Source: Paenibacillus sp. Root52
GTDB lineage: Bacteria > Bacillota > Bacilli > Paenibacillales > Paenibacillaceae
NCBI RefSeq assembly: GCF_001426865.1
Contig: NZ_LMFO01000033.1
Coordinates: 1-64,000 of the forward strand
DNA length: 64,000 nt
Direction of reading: 5' to 3'
Positions within the stretch are counted from its first letter, which is position 1. Each line of letters starts with the position of its first letter. Shown here piece after piece: positions 35,436 through 43,970 of this stretch. The notes under the pieces were generated by a model. The model had not been told where the DNA came from, did not search any database, and saw only the letters and a list, made by a program, of their open reading frames with translations. A program made the position numbers and the translations under genes.

Positions 35436-36245
35436 CTAATGAGCACCATGAACGTGATATCGGCCCTTCGGTACAACGAGAGGAGATCCTGAGATTGGGT
35501 CTTCAATAACCGTGCAATCTAGTCCAAAAATATCTTTGACCTGCTCGCTTGTAACAACCTCTGTAGGCGTGCCTTCAGCGACAAGCTTTCCAGTGTGGAG
35601 TGCAAAGATATAGTCTGCATAACGTGCAGATAAGTTGATGTCATGAAGCACCATAACAATCGTTGTTCCGTGTGTGCGATTTAGTTCAGTAAGCAGGTCA
35701 AGAATCTCCACTTGATAGGTAATGTCCAAGAACGTCGTCGGTTCATCCAGAAACAGAATGTCGGTCTGCTGCGCTAATGCCATGGCGATCCAGACACGCT
35801 GACGTTGACCGCCGGAGAGCTCGTCGATGTTATGATTGGCGAACTCGGTAATATTCATAAGGGTCATTGCTTCGGCAACCGCCTCGTAATCCTTCTTCGA
35901 CCAACCACTAAACAAGGATTGGTGTGGAAATCTACCTCGACCGACGAGGTCGGCAACGGAAATACCTTCTGGAACAATGGGAGACTGCGGGAGAAGACCG
36001 ATTACACGAGCCAATTGCTTGGGCGGAATCTTACCGATGGCTTTGCCATCCAGCGTAATACTGCCAGATGTCGGCTTAATGAGCCTAGCCATCGTTTTCA
36101 GGAGCGTGGATTTACCACAACCATTAGAACCGATAATCACGCTTATTTTATTGCTGGGAATAACCAGATCGACGCCATGAATGATCGTTTTGTTGTCATA
36201 TCCAGCAACAAGTTGTTTGGCTTCGAACACATGTGTTGGTTTCAT
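35436..36245 (-). CDS. Iron-siderophore ABC transporter, ATP-binding protein (FecE/YusV-like)
   Basis: 269 aa. ABC ATPase: Walker A GSNGCGKSTLLK, Q-loop IGLLPQSP, signature LSGGQRQRVW, Walker B ILFLDEPT, and switch His in VLHDINLSARYAD. It powers uptake of ferric siderophores through the two FecCD-type permeases encoded upstream. The ATG overlaps the stop of the upstream permease by one base (TAATG). It is the last gene of a four-gene minus-strand operon ending at the hairpin 35331. The HVHGAH tail is short and His-rich. Fur control is expected from the box at 39519. Confidence 0.95.
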   Translation of the reverse strand: MKPTHVFEAKQLVAGYDNKTIIHGVDLVIPSNKISVIIGSNGCGKSTLLKTMARLIKPTSGSITLDGKAIGKIPPKQLARVIGLLPQSPIVPEGISVADLVGRGRFPHQSLFSGWSKKDYEAVAEAMTLMNITEFANHNIDELSGGQRQRVWIAMALAQQTDILFLDEPTTFLDITYQVEILDLLTELNRTHGTTIVMVLHDINLSARYADYIFALHTGKLVAEGTPTEVVTSEQVKDIFGLDCTVIEDPISGSPLVVPKGRYHVHGAH

Positions 36246-37276
36246 TATAATTCCCCCTTTCGATTCATTCGCATTAACAGGAAGATCAGATACGGTGCTC
36301 CGACTAGTCCAGTAATGACACCTACGGGGAATCTGTACTCAAAAGCAAACTGCCCGATCAGATCTGCGCCTAGAACGAGATTAATGCCAACCAGACCTGC
36401 GGGAATGCTGTTTAACGCACCCGCACCAACGAGCCTCTTCGCGATTGGTCCGGCAAGGAAGGAGACAAAGGCAATCGGGCCTGTAGTTGCTGTAGCAATA
36501 GCAACCATGCAAACAGAACTCACGATCAGAGCAATTCTAGTTCTGTCCGTGTCCACGCCGAGCGAGAATGCCGACTGTTCACCAAGCTCCAGGATGCTTA
36601 AATGTTTACCTAACAGAATGATAATCGGTGAGCAGATGAATACCGTAATCACCAGAGGCGGCAGTGCACTCATCTGAGAACCGTTGAGGCTGCCTGTAAG
36701 CCAGCGAATCGCAGCCGGAATATCTTTTTCGGAGCTAACTAGTAATAGATAGGATATGACCGCATCAAGCATCGCCTGGATTCCAATTCCGATTAGAATT
36801 AACCGTCCAATGGAGAACACTTTTCCTCTAGAGAGTACATAAATGAATAGCACGGTAGCCAGACCTGCAATTACTGAGGCTAAGGAAACGACTGCCCCAC
36901 TCGCTTGAAGCACAACAATGCAAAAAACTGCTGCCGCACTGGAACCAGACGTTATACCGATCACATTAGGGTTCGCTAGCGGATTGCGTAACATGGTCTG
37001 AAAGGTATGCCCTGCAATACCGAATGCAAATCCGGCAAAGAGACCTGTTAACATCCGTGGTAAACGGATCGTATTTACGGCAAATGTAACACCCTTGATT
37101 TTCTCCCCCGAGAGGGAGGCGATAACATCTTTTACCGGATAAATGGTATTCCCAAGTAAAAGCATAGCGCAACATAACGCACAGGCTAGTGCAGCAAGAA
37201 GACTAGTGACGAGTATCCAGCGGCGACGTCTGTGACGTCTGCCCGCCATAATAAATTCAATGGATTGATCTCTCAT
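36245..37276 (-). CDS. Iron-siderophore ABC transporter permease (FecCD family), second
   Basis: 343 aa, about nine to ten membrane spans. FecCD features: LPRMLTGLFAGFAFGIAGHTFQ, MLRNPLANPNVIGITSGSSAAA, the coupling-helix LGVDTDRTR, and the C-terminal PVGVITGLVGAPYLIFLLM. It pairs with the 37273-38313 permease as a heterodimer. The start ATG overlaps the previous gene's stop (ATGA), consistent with coupled translation. The basic N-terminus (GRRHRRRRW) follows the positive-inside rule. Confidence 0.94.
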   Translation of the reverse strand: MRDQSIEFIMAGRRHRRRRWILVTSLLAALACALCCAMLLLGNTIYPVKDVIASLSGEKIKGVTFAVNTIRLPRMLTGLFAGFAFGIAGHTFQTMLRNPLANPNVIGITSGSSAAAVFCIVVLQASGAVVSLASVIAGLATVLFIYVLSRGKVFSIGRLILIGIGIQAMLDAVISYLLLVSSEKDIPAAIRWLTGSLNGSQMSALPPLVITVFICSPIIILLGKHLSILELGEQSAFSLGVDTDRTRIALIVSSVCMVAIATATTGPIAFVSFLAGPIAKRLVGAGALNSIPAGLVGINLVLGADLIGQFAFEYRFPVGVITGLVGAPYLIFLLMRMNRKGEL

Positions 37277-38313
37277 AAGGATCGCACTTTCGATCGCATC
37301 GCTAGGATGATTAGTATTGGAGCGCCAATAAACGCTGTAACGACACCCACCTCAAGCTCCCCAGGGTTGCTGATGAGCCTGCCGCCAACGTCGGATATCG
37401 TCAAAATAATGGCTCCGGCAACGGCCGACATCGGTATGACAAATCGTAAGTCAGGCCCCAGAATCAGGCGAATGACATGTGTAGATAACAAGCCGATGAA
37501 GCCAATCGGTCCCGCAAGAGCTGTCGCTGCTCCGCACAATAGAACCCCTGCAAGTGCGGCAATGAAGCGCAGCGTTCCGGTTCGAACGCCGAGTCCTGTT
37601 GCAACATCGTCGCCTAGCGCCAGTGCATTGAGTGCGGGAGCCGTAAGCAATGCAATGATCACACCTACAATAAGGAACGGAATGAATGTACTGATTCCAC
37701 TCCAAGTAGCGGAACCCACGCTTGCAACTTGCCAGAATCTAAATTGATCCATGACATAGGATCGTGGAATCATAATGGCAGTGACGAGGGAAGAAAGTGC
37801 GGCACTGATAGCCGCTCCGGCCAAAACAAGCTTAATGGGCGTGGCTCCGCCACGTCCCATGGAGCCAATACCGAATACGAACACAGCCGTAATTGCAGCC
37901 CCGGCGAGCGCTAGCCAGATATACTGATTAGCACTGCTGATGTTCAGGAACGCGATACCAAAAACCACAAACAAGGAAGCCCCTGTATTGACGCCTAATA
38001 TGCTCGGGTCAGCAAGGGGGTTCCGAGTTACGGATTGCATCAGTGCTCCTGAAATGCCAAGAGCGGCTCCGCATAACAAACTGAAGACTGTTCGCGAAAT
38101 CCGCTTGCGCACAATATTTGCTCCATAGGAGTCTACTTCCGGGTGAAATAATCCGTCGATTAACTCATGAAACCTCACTGGTCGAGAGCCGAAGACCAGT
38201 GAGGCAATTAGAGTTGCACCGAGCAGAATCACGCAAATGCTCAACACCAGAATGAAGTTCCTGGGCATATGTGCTCGTATGTGGTTATCATTCGAAACGG
38301 ATGTATTATTCAT
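37273..38313 (-). CDS. Iron-siderophore ABC transporter permease (FecCD family), first
   Basis: 346 aa from ATG 38313, which overlaps the stop of the binding-protein gene (ATGAATAA); an upstream frame extension to 38337 is rejected. FecCD signatures: SRTVFSLLCGAALGISGALMQ, TRNPLADPSILGVNTGASL, ALAGPIGFIGLLSTHVIR, PGELEVGVVTAFIGAPILI. It resembles YfiZ/YfhA-type permeases of Bacillus hydroxamate-carboxylate siderophore uptake, but substrate identity is not proven. It forms the membrane channel with the next permease. Confidence 0.94.
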   Translation of the reverse strand: MNNTSVSNDNHIRAHMPRNFILVLSICVILLGATLIASLVFGSRPVRFHELIDGLFHPEVDSYGANIVRKRISRTVFSLLCGAALGISGALMQSVTRNPLADPSILGVNTGASLFVVFGIAFLNISSANQYIWLALAGAAITAVFVFGIGSMGRGGATPIKLVLAGAAISAALSSLVTAIMIPRSYVMDQFRFWQVASVGSATWSGISTFIPFLIVGVIIALLTAPALNALALGDDVATGLGVRTGTLRFIAALAGVLLCGAATALAGPIGFIGLLSTHVIRLILGPDLRFVIPMSAVAGAIILTISDVGGRLISNPGELEVGVVTAFIGAPILIILAMRSKVRSL

Positions 38314-39394
38314 TGACCTTGTCGATCGCTGCGCCAATGAGTTTCAGGTAATCATCAATGGTATAGGAAATGGACAGTGGGTTTGGTGTACCTGCAGCAA
38401 CCAGAGGTGTATCTGCTTCAATAAATGCAACAGAGCCTCTTTGAACCGCAGGGATTTTGCCTAGAAGTGGATCAGCTTGAATAGCTTTCAACAACTCAGC
38501 ATTTCCGTAACCAACGAGGATATCCGCATCGTTCAGAGCTTCTGCATTCTCTGCACTTAGGCTCAGAGAGTAGCTGTTAGGATCGGTAATGTGGCTAGTG
38601 ATGCTATCTGGAATAACCAGTCCCAGCTCCTTCAAGAAAGCAACACGGGAATCTACAGGTGTATAGATGTGTAGTTTGGACATGTCTTCAGCGGAGAAGT
38701 TAACCCATACCACTTTTTTGTCTTTGATCTGTGGGTATGCACTGAGCTTCTCATTAATCATGTCTTCTGTATCTTTAATCAGTTGTTCGCCTTCTGCTTT
38801 CATACCCATACCTTCAGCGTTCAGGCTAACCTGTTCACGCCATGTTGTTGCCCATGGAGCTGTCGGATAAGCGACTACCGGAGCGATTTCACTTAGGAGA
38901 TCATAGTCTTCTTGTGTAATGCCGGAATATGCAGCAAGGATCACGTCAGGGTTAGAGTCAGAAATAGCTTCAAAGTCCAGGCCGTCTGTATCCATGAATA
39001 CGTTTGGATCAGTTACGCCAAGCTCTTCGAGCTTCTTAGCCGTCCAAGGCAGAAGTCCGCTGTCATCTTGTACACCGAAGTTTGCGGCAGAGAAGCCCAC
39101 AGGAACTTGTCCAAGTGCAAGAACAACGTCATGGTTCGCCCATTGTACAGTAGCTACACGCTCAGGCTTTTCTTCAATAACGGTTTCGCCCAATGCATGT
39201 TTGATCGTAATTGGATAGCCTGCATTGTCATCTTCAGCGGCAGGTGTCGCTGTCTCTGTTTCAGTTGCTGTGGTGTCACTTACAGCAGGCGTAGCTGCAG
39301 GTTCTTCTGGCTTATTCCCGCACGCGGCTAATACCATAATCAGCATAAGTGAGATAAGGAGTGTTCCGATCGATAGCTTTTTCTTCGTGTTCAT
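38306..39394 (-). CDS. Iron-siderophore substrate-binding lipoprotein
   Basis: 362 aa from ATG 39394 (an upstream 23-residue extension lacks a ribosome site; AGGAAGGGGA precedes 39394). Lipobox VLAAC with lipidated Cys25. A Thr/Ala/Glu-rich linker follows, then the class III periplasmic-binding fold: KHALGETVIEEKPERVATV, the long backbone helix near the centre, and DILVGYGNAELLKAIQADPL. Such proteins capture ferric siderophores at the outer membrane face and deliver them to FecCD permeases. First gene of the operon. A perfect Fur operator lies about 125 bases upstream. Confidence 0.94.
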   Translation of the reverse strand: MNTKKKLSIGTLLISLMLIMVLAACGNKPEEPAATPAVSDTTATETETATPAAEDDNAGYPITIKHALGETVIEEKPERVATVQWANHDVVLALGQVPVGFSAANFGVQDDSGLLPWTAKKLEELGVTDPNVFMDTDGLDFEAISDSNPDVILAAYSGITQEDYDLLSEIAPVVAYPTAPWATTWREQVSLNAEGMGMKAEGEQLIKDTEDMINEKLSAYPQIKDKKVVWVNFSAEDMSKLHIYTPVDSRVAFLKELGLVIPDSITSHITDPNSYSLSLSAENAEALNDADILVGYGNAELLKAIQADPLLGKIPAVQRGSVAFIEADTPLVAAGTPNPLSISYTIDDYLKLIGAAIDKVNE

Positions 39395-39518
39395 GTGTTT
39401 CCCCTTCCTGAACCCTTGAATGTATTGGATGGTGCTGAATCTCCGGCGTATGTAGCTAAACATGGAAGATTAAAGAGTGGAAATTCGAATAAGAACATAA
39501 TAAAACGTTTTCTAACTA

Positions 39519-39533
39519 TGATAATGATTATCA
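39519..39533. promoter_or_regulatory. Fur box
   Basis: TGATAATGATTATCA, a perfect 7-1-7 palindrome identical to the Bacillus Fur consensus TGATAATNATTATCA. It lies upstream of the siderophore transporter operon, so the operon should be shut when iron is plentiful. Confidence 0.93.
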
Positions 39534-39624
39534 ACGTCAATAAATATATCGCTTTTCTGGAGAGGGTGTCAATGAAAAATATGGATGTTAATCAATTCCA
39601 TAACCTAGCCTGTGGGAAATAAAA

Positions 39625-39663
39625 AAACCGCAGGGCAAGTAGGATATACCTGCCGAGCGGTTT
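39625..39663 (-). terminator. Terminator of araR
   Basis: Long stem AAACCGC...GCGGTTT with an inner GGCAGGTA/TACTTGCC stem, followed on the minus strand by TTTTTTTATTT. Confidence 0.85.
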
Positions 39664-39673
39664 CGGTTCTACA

Positions 39674-40786
39674 TTATTCTACCTCGATCTCCCTCACCGT
39701 TTCACCTTCTACCAATATGGGCTGATAGTAGGTATTTGTTGGCAGATCCTTTTTGCCTTGCAGCTTTTTAATCACCCAATCGGCAGCATCACGTCCCATT
39801 TGCTCTTGGGGATGGGTTAGCGTGGTGAGCCGGATATTAGCGTTCTTAGCAATGTACGAATTATCCTGACCGATGATGGACAACTCATGCGGAATGGAGA
39901 TGTCCAGTTGCCGACAGGCGTTCACCACTTCAAGTCCCACTTCGTCGTTGTAGCAGACAATTGCGGTGAGTGAATCCCTATTTTCGTTCAGATACGCAGT
40001 CACATTGGAGGACAACTCAGGTTTGGATGCTGTATCAAACGAAAGCACCTGCTCGGGATGGAAACGTAATTTTGCTTCACCCAGCGCTTTGATGTATCCC
40101 TTCATCCGGTATTTGCCCTGTAAATCATCCATCTTCGCAATAATGCCAATCTGGGTATGACCTTTCGCGATCATCTCCCGGGTAGCGAGATAGCTAGACT
40201 GCACATCATCCAGACAGAAGAAAGGCACCTCCAGTTCTTCATAGAACGCATTAATCATCGTAAAGGGCACATCCTGCTCTTTGAATGACAGGTAATACGC
40301 GATGTTCGGGTTGTATAGATTGCTCTTGGTTGGTTCGACGATCAGACCATCGACGCCGTAGGAGAGCATCATTTCAAGTGCTTTTTTCTCCTGAGCGACA
40401 TCATTGTTGGTGCTGGCGAGCAACAACGAGTAGTTATCCTCATTCAGACGACTCTCTATGCCACGGATAATGGATGGAAAGATATAGTCTGAGATATACG
40501 TCGTAATGACACCAATCGTTTTCTTCGACGTGTTGCCACCTGAGCGAGAGCGATACTGATTGCTTACATAGGTTCCTGAACCTTTTTCACTTCGCAAAAA
40601 TCCCTCGTTAGACAATTCAAGAATGGCCTTCCGCACCGTCTGGCGACTTACATTATAGCTGTCTTGCAGAGCTGATTCTGTAGGAATCTGTTCGCCTATG
40701 CTATACGTTCCCGAGAGGATATGGCTCTTTATATCATCAATAATGACTTGGTATTTAGGCTTCACATATTCCACTTCTTTCATCAT
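39674..40786 (-). CDS. araR: Arabinose operon repressor AraR (GntR-type HTH + LacI-type sensor)
   Basis: 370 aa. The N-terminal GntR-type winged helix (10-75) reads GTYSIGEQIPTESALQDSYN, VSRQTVRKAILELSNEGFL and KGSGTYVSN. A LacI/GalR-type periplasmic-binding-like sensor follows (IGVITTYISDYIFPSIIRGI, DGLIVEPTKSN, TAIVCYNDEVGLEVVNAC, LTTLTHPQEQMGRDAADWV). This fusion is the hallmark of AraR, which leaves DNA on binding L-arabinose. It is divergent from araBDA, with AraR-type boxes at 40819 and within the ara promoter at 41022, one of them 33 bases before its own start, which suggests autoregulation. The start is ATG 40786; no good ribosome site is visible there, and GTG at codon 8 is an alternative. 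Confidence 0.93.
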   Translation of the reverse strand: MMKEVEYVKPKYQVIIDDIKSHILSGTYSIGEQIPTESALQDSYNVSRQTVRKAILELSNEGFLRSEKGSGTYVSNQYRSRSGGNTSKKTIGVITTYISDYIFPSIIRGIESRLNEDNYSLLLASTNNDVAQEKKALEMMLSYGVDGLIVEPTKSNLYNPNIAYYLSFKEQDVPFTMINAFYEELEVPFFCLDDVQSSYLATREMIAKGHTQIGIIAKMDDLQGKYRMKGYIKALGEAKLRFHPEQVLSFDTASKPELSSNVTAYLNENRDSLTAIVCYNDEVGLEVVNACRQLDISIPHELSIIGQDNSYIAKNANIRLTTLTHPQEQMGRDAADWVIKKLQGKKDLPTNTYYQPILVEGETVREIEVE

Positions 40787-40818
40787 GACTTATCTATATT
40801 AACGTCTAGAGTTCAAAT

Positions 40819-40834
40819 AGTTGTACGTACATAT
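40819..40834. promoter_or_regulatory. AraR operator near araR
   Basis: AGTTGTACGTACATAT matches the Bacillus AraR consensus ATTTGTACGTACAAAT at 14 of 16 positions and has the TGTACGTACA core. It lies just upstream of araR, for autoregulation. Confidence 0.8.
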
Positions 40835-41016
40835 TCTAGCATGATTTGATTTAGATGAGAATGAAGCTGTACATTTTTCGCAATGTTGCGTACATTTCAG
40901 GCTAGATACAGTTGATGTGTACCTTACAGCATAACCCGTTTATCTGTCTACAAGACGCTATAATAGCAGGATACAGATCAATATGTGGTCTTTGTAAGTA
41001 TAACTATAATATATAA

Positions 41017-41045
41017 TTGACAAATGTACGTACAAAAAATATACT
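41017..41045 (+). promoter_or_regulatory. araBDA promoter with AraR box in its spacer
   Basis: TTGACA (41017-41022), exactly 17 bases, TATACT (41040-41045). The spacer holds AAATGTACGTACAAAA (41022-41037), 13 of 16 match to the AraR consensus. Repressor binding would directly occlude RNA polymerase. Confidence 0.85.
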
Positions 41046-41060
41046 AAGGCTGTCAGATTA

Positions 41061-41074
41061 GGAAAGCGCATTCT
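41061..41074 (+). promoter_or_regulatory. Possible cre site (CcpA)
   Basis: GGAAAGCGCATTCT matches the cre consensus TGNAANCGNWNNCW at all but the first position. It lies about 10-20 bases after the expected transcription start, where CcpA acts as a roadblock. Catabolite control of arabinose genes is normal in Bacillus. Confidence 0.45.
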
Positions 41075-41283
41075 TAGCAAAAGAGAGCATGACACTACTC
41101 CCTGATGGGGAGGAATCGTGTAAATAGGGATGCTTGGAACTGAATCATAGTGTGGATTACAGCCATTAACGTAAGTGAAGCAGCATTTTTCTAAGATGCT
41201 TCTTAATAGTGTGTTTTCAACAACATCTAATAGATATTATCCTTCGCACGTGAATGGCGACCAGAGAGGGGATACGCGGAATT

Positions 41284-42900
41284 ATGAGTCATCTGGATAT
41301 TAAAGAAGCCATTGCCAAGGGAGCTACCTCACTTGGGATTGAACTTGGATCAACGCGGATTAAAGCGGTGCTGATCGATGAGCGTTTTGAGACGATTGCG
41401 TCGGGCAGTTATGAGTGGGAGAACCTGCTGAAAGATGGATATTGGACGTACAACCAAGAGGACATTATCACAGGTCTACAGACGGCGTATCGCGAGATGA
41501 AAGAGGATGTGCAGCAGAAGTACGGCATTACGCTGACAACGATTGGATCGATCGGGTTCTCAGCGATGATGCATGGATACATTGCGCTAGATAAAGCAGG
41601 AGAATTGCTGGTGCCGTTCCGGACGTGGCGTAACTCGACTACTGGAGCAGCAGCGCGGGAATTAACCAACTTGTTGCAGTTCAATATTCCAGAACGCTGG
41701 AGTATTGCCCACCTGTACCAGGCCATTTTGAATCAAGAAGAGCATGTGCCTCAGATTGATTATATGACTACGCTGGCAGGTTACATCCACTGGTTACTGA
41801 CAGGCAATAAAGCGATTGGAATCGGTGATGCATCCGGGATGTTCCCAATTGACGAAGCTACGCATAGCTATCATCCATCCATGGTAAACCAGTTCAACGA
41901 ACATATCGCTGGCAAAGGGTATCCGTGGAAAGTAGAGGACTTGCTGCCTAAGGTATACCTCGCAGGTGAACATGCAGGTGAATTGAATGAAGCAGGAGCC
42001 AAGCTGCTTGATCCTTCAGGGGACTTGGTTACCGGTATTCCGCTCTGCGCGCCAGAGGGTGATGCAGGTACGGGTATGGTGGCGACGAACAGTGTGCGGA
42101 AACGTACAGGGAACATCTCCGTCGGCACATCCGTATTTGCGATGATCGTACTTGAGAAGGAATTGTCCAGTGTGTATCCCGAGATTGATATGGTAACTAC
42201 CCCAGATGGTAGCCCGGTCGGCATGGTGCATGCCAACAACTGTTCCAGTGACATTAATGCGTGGATCGGACTGTTCCGTGAATTCGCTGAGGCAATGGGT
42301 ATCGAGGTGGATTCCGGCAAACTGTTCAGCGTGTTGTTCAACAAGGCGTTAGAGGCTGATCCAGATGGCGGCGGATTGCTCAGCTACGGTTACTACTCGG
42401 GTGAAAATATTACAGGTCTGGAGCATGGTCGCCCATTGTTTGTCCGTTCTCCAGAGAGCAAGTTCAACCTGGCGAACTTTATGCGTACGCATCTGTTCAG
42501 TGCCTTTGGCGCACTCAAGATCGGTATGGATATTCTTACCGAGAAGGAGCAAGTGGCTATTGATAGCATTTTGGCACATGGCGGTCTGTTCAAAACGCCT
42601 GTGGTGGGGCAGCGAATTGTAGCGGCAGCGATGAACGTTCCGGTATCTGTCATGTCCACAGCTGGCGAAGGCGGCGCATGGGGTATGGCATTGCTCGCTT
42701 CGTATCTGATCAACCAAGGTGAGCAGGAGACATTGGATATTTTCCTAGAGCAGAAGGTATTCAAGGATGTGGAAGGTGTCGAAGTGGCACCGGAGGCAGC
42801 CGATGTGAAGGGATTCGAAGCATTTATCGAACGCTACCGGAGTGGACTCGCGATTGAGCACGCAGCTGTTGAGCATCTGGTAGAGAACGGGAGGGAATAA
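41284..42900 (+). CDS. araB: FGGY-family carbohydrate kinase, probable L-ribulokinase
   Basis: 538 aa from ATG 41284; an in-frame ATG at 41254 lacks a ribosome site, whereas GAGAGGGGA precedes 41284. FGGY sugar kinase: the first phosphate loop SLGIELGSTRIKAVLID, SIGFSAMMHGYIALD, FRTWRN, GDASGMFPID, the second phosphate loop RKRTGNISVGTSVFAM, and ILAHGGLFKTPVVGQR. It is followed by araD and araA, so the substrate is most likely L-ribulose (to L-ribulose 5-phosphate). The sequence looks more like the xylulokinase-like ribulokinases of clostridia than classical AraB, so sequence-only annotation may call it xylulokinase. Confidence 0.85.
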   Translation: MSHLDIKEAIAKGATSLGIELGSTRIKAVLIDERFETIASGSYEWENLLKDGYWTYNQEDIITGLQTAYREMKEDVQQKYGITLTTIGSIGFSAMMHGYIALDKAGELLVPFRTWRNSTTGAAARELTNLLQFNIPERWSIAHLYQAILNQEEHVPQIDYMTTLAGYIHWLLTGNKAIGIGDASGMFPIDEATHSYHPSMVNQFNEHIAGKGYPWKVEDLLPKVYLAGEHAGELNEAGAKLLDPSGDLVTGIPLCAPEGDAGTGMVATNSVRKRTGNISVGTSVFAMIVLEKELSSVYPEIDMVTTPDGSPVGMVHANNCSSDINAWIGLFREFAEAMGIEVDSGKLFSVLFNKALEADPDGGGLLSYGYYSGENITGLEHGRPLFVRSPESKFNLANFMRTHLFSAFGALKIGMDILTEKEQVAIDSILAHGGLFKTPVVGQRIVAAAMNVPVSVMSTAGEGGAWGMALLASYLINQGEQETLDIFLEQKVFKDVEGVEVAPEAADVKGFEAFIERYRSGLAIEHAAVEHLVENGRE

Positions 42901-42901
42901 C

Positions 42902-43597
42902 ATGCTAGAGCAACTGAAGGAAGAGGTATTCCAGGCCAATCTGGAACTGCCGAAGCACGGGTTGGTGAAATTCACTTGGGGTAACGTCAGCGCAGTTGAT
43001 CGTGAAAGCGGTCTGTTCGTTATTAAACCAAGCGGAGTCGACTATGACAAAATGAAAGCTAGCGACATGGTTGTCGTCGATCTCGACGGTAACGTGGTTG
43101 AAGGGGAGATGAGACCTTCCTCGGATACCGCAACCCATGCCGTTCTATATAAGCATTACAAGGAAATTGGCGGTATCGTACACACGCACTCTACATGGGC
43201 AACCATCTGGGCGCAGGCAGGTCTGGACGTACCCGTCATGGGAACAACGCACGCCGATACGTTCTACGGAGCTGTACCATGTGCACGTTTCCTGAATCAG
43301 GATGAGGTTGACCGTGGATACGAAGCGGAGACAGGACGCGTCATTATTGAGACATTTGAACAGCGCGGACTGGATGTTATGGCGATTCCAGCTGTCCTGC
43401 TGCATGGTCATGCACCGTTCACATGGGGCAAAGACGCTAAATCGGCTGTCGTGAACAGCGTCGTACTAGAGGAAGTGTGCAAAATGAACCTGTACGCGCG
43501 CCAGTTGAATAGCTTTGCAAAGGAATTGCCACAGGGCATTCTGGATAAACACTATCTGCGGAAGCACGGCAAGGATGCGTACTACGGTCAGAAGTAA
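42902..43597 (+). CDS. araD: L-ribulose-5-phosphate 4-epimerase
   Basis: 231 aa, family length. Class II aldolase fold: the epimerase converts L-ribulose 5-phosphate to D-xylulose 5-phosphate. Seen are the N-terminal GLVKFTWGNVSAVDR, IKPSGVDYDKM, the zinc ligands of IVHTHSTWAT (His-x-His) and a later His in LLHGHAPFTWG, and MRPSSDTATHAVLYKHY. It begins one base after the stop of the kinase gene, with GGGAGGGAATAAC as ribosome site, so translation is coupled. Next gene: araA, separated by a repeat-bearing spacer. Confidence 0.96.
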   Translation: MLEQLKEEVFQANLELPKHGLVKFTWGNVSAVDRESGLFVIKPSGVDYDKMKASDMVVVDLDGNVVEGEMRPSSDTATHAVLYKHYKEIGGIVHTHSTWATIWAQAGLDVPVMGTTHADTFYGAVPCARFLNQDEVDRGYEAETGRVIIETFEQRGLDVMAIPAVLLHGHAPFTWGKDAKSAVVNSVVLEEVCKMNLYARQLNSFAKELPQGILDKHYLRKHGKDAYYGQK

Positions 43598-43807
43598 GCC
43601 TATTAAGAGGTCACAAGCTCATAGATTTAAATGCATTTTTACGAGAATGTAGTCGACAAAGGGAGATCTGAAGAAGCGAAGCTAATGCTTTCTGTAAGAA
43701 AGCTATTTCGGAAGGAACTGGGCTGGGATTGTTCTGGTTTATACAACCTGCACGACCCAAAGTTGCATAACTTTTTTACACCAATAACGAAGAGTGCAGA
43801 ACCAATC
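43598..43807. other. Spacer inside the ara operon, 5' part
   Basis: No gene supported. An 83-codon frame (43631-43882) runs through it and into the hairpin repeat and lacks a ribosome site. The words gatctgaagaagcgaagc and tttctgtaagaaagc may belong to an extended form of the same repeat family. Confidence 0.45.
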
Positions 43808-43928
43808 TGTAGAAGCGGAGCGTTCGCCTTTATCCCCGGATTTTCCCCTTTGGAGAAGGGAATCAGAAAAATCTGGGGGTAACAGCGATCGAAAGATGGT
43901 ACTGCAATCGGAGTGGCTAGGTGTAAAC
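43808..43928 (+). repeat. Hairpin-forming dispersed repeat, copy B
   Basis: Homologous to 4991-5107 (see there). Here the inner hairpin is complete: tccccggattttcccctt, loop, aagggaatcagaaaaatctgggg. It lies inside the ara operon between araD and araA and ends about 40 bases before the araA start codon. In the transcript it would fold as a long stem, possibly affecting mRNA processing or araA stability. Confidence 0.78.
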
Positions 43929-43970
43929 CCATTTAATCAACTATAAAAACAAAGAAAAGAGGATGATTAC

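Noticed and set aside
35805..36677. Plus-strand 290-codon frame over the siderophore ATPase and permease genes
   Set aside because: It runs antisense through two clear transporter genes; codon bias of those genes opens the reverse frame.
43631..43882. 83-codon frame between araD and araA
   Set aside because: No ribosome site, and its 3' half is the dispersed hairpin repeat.
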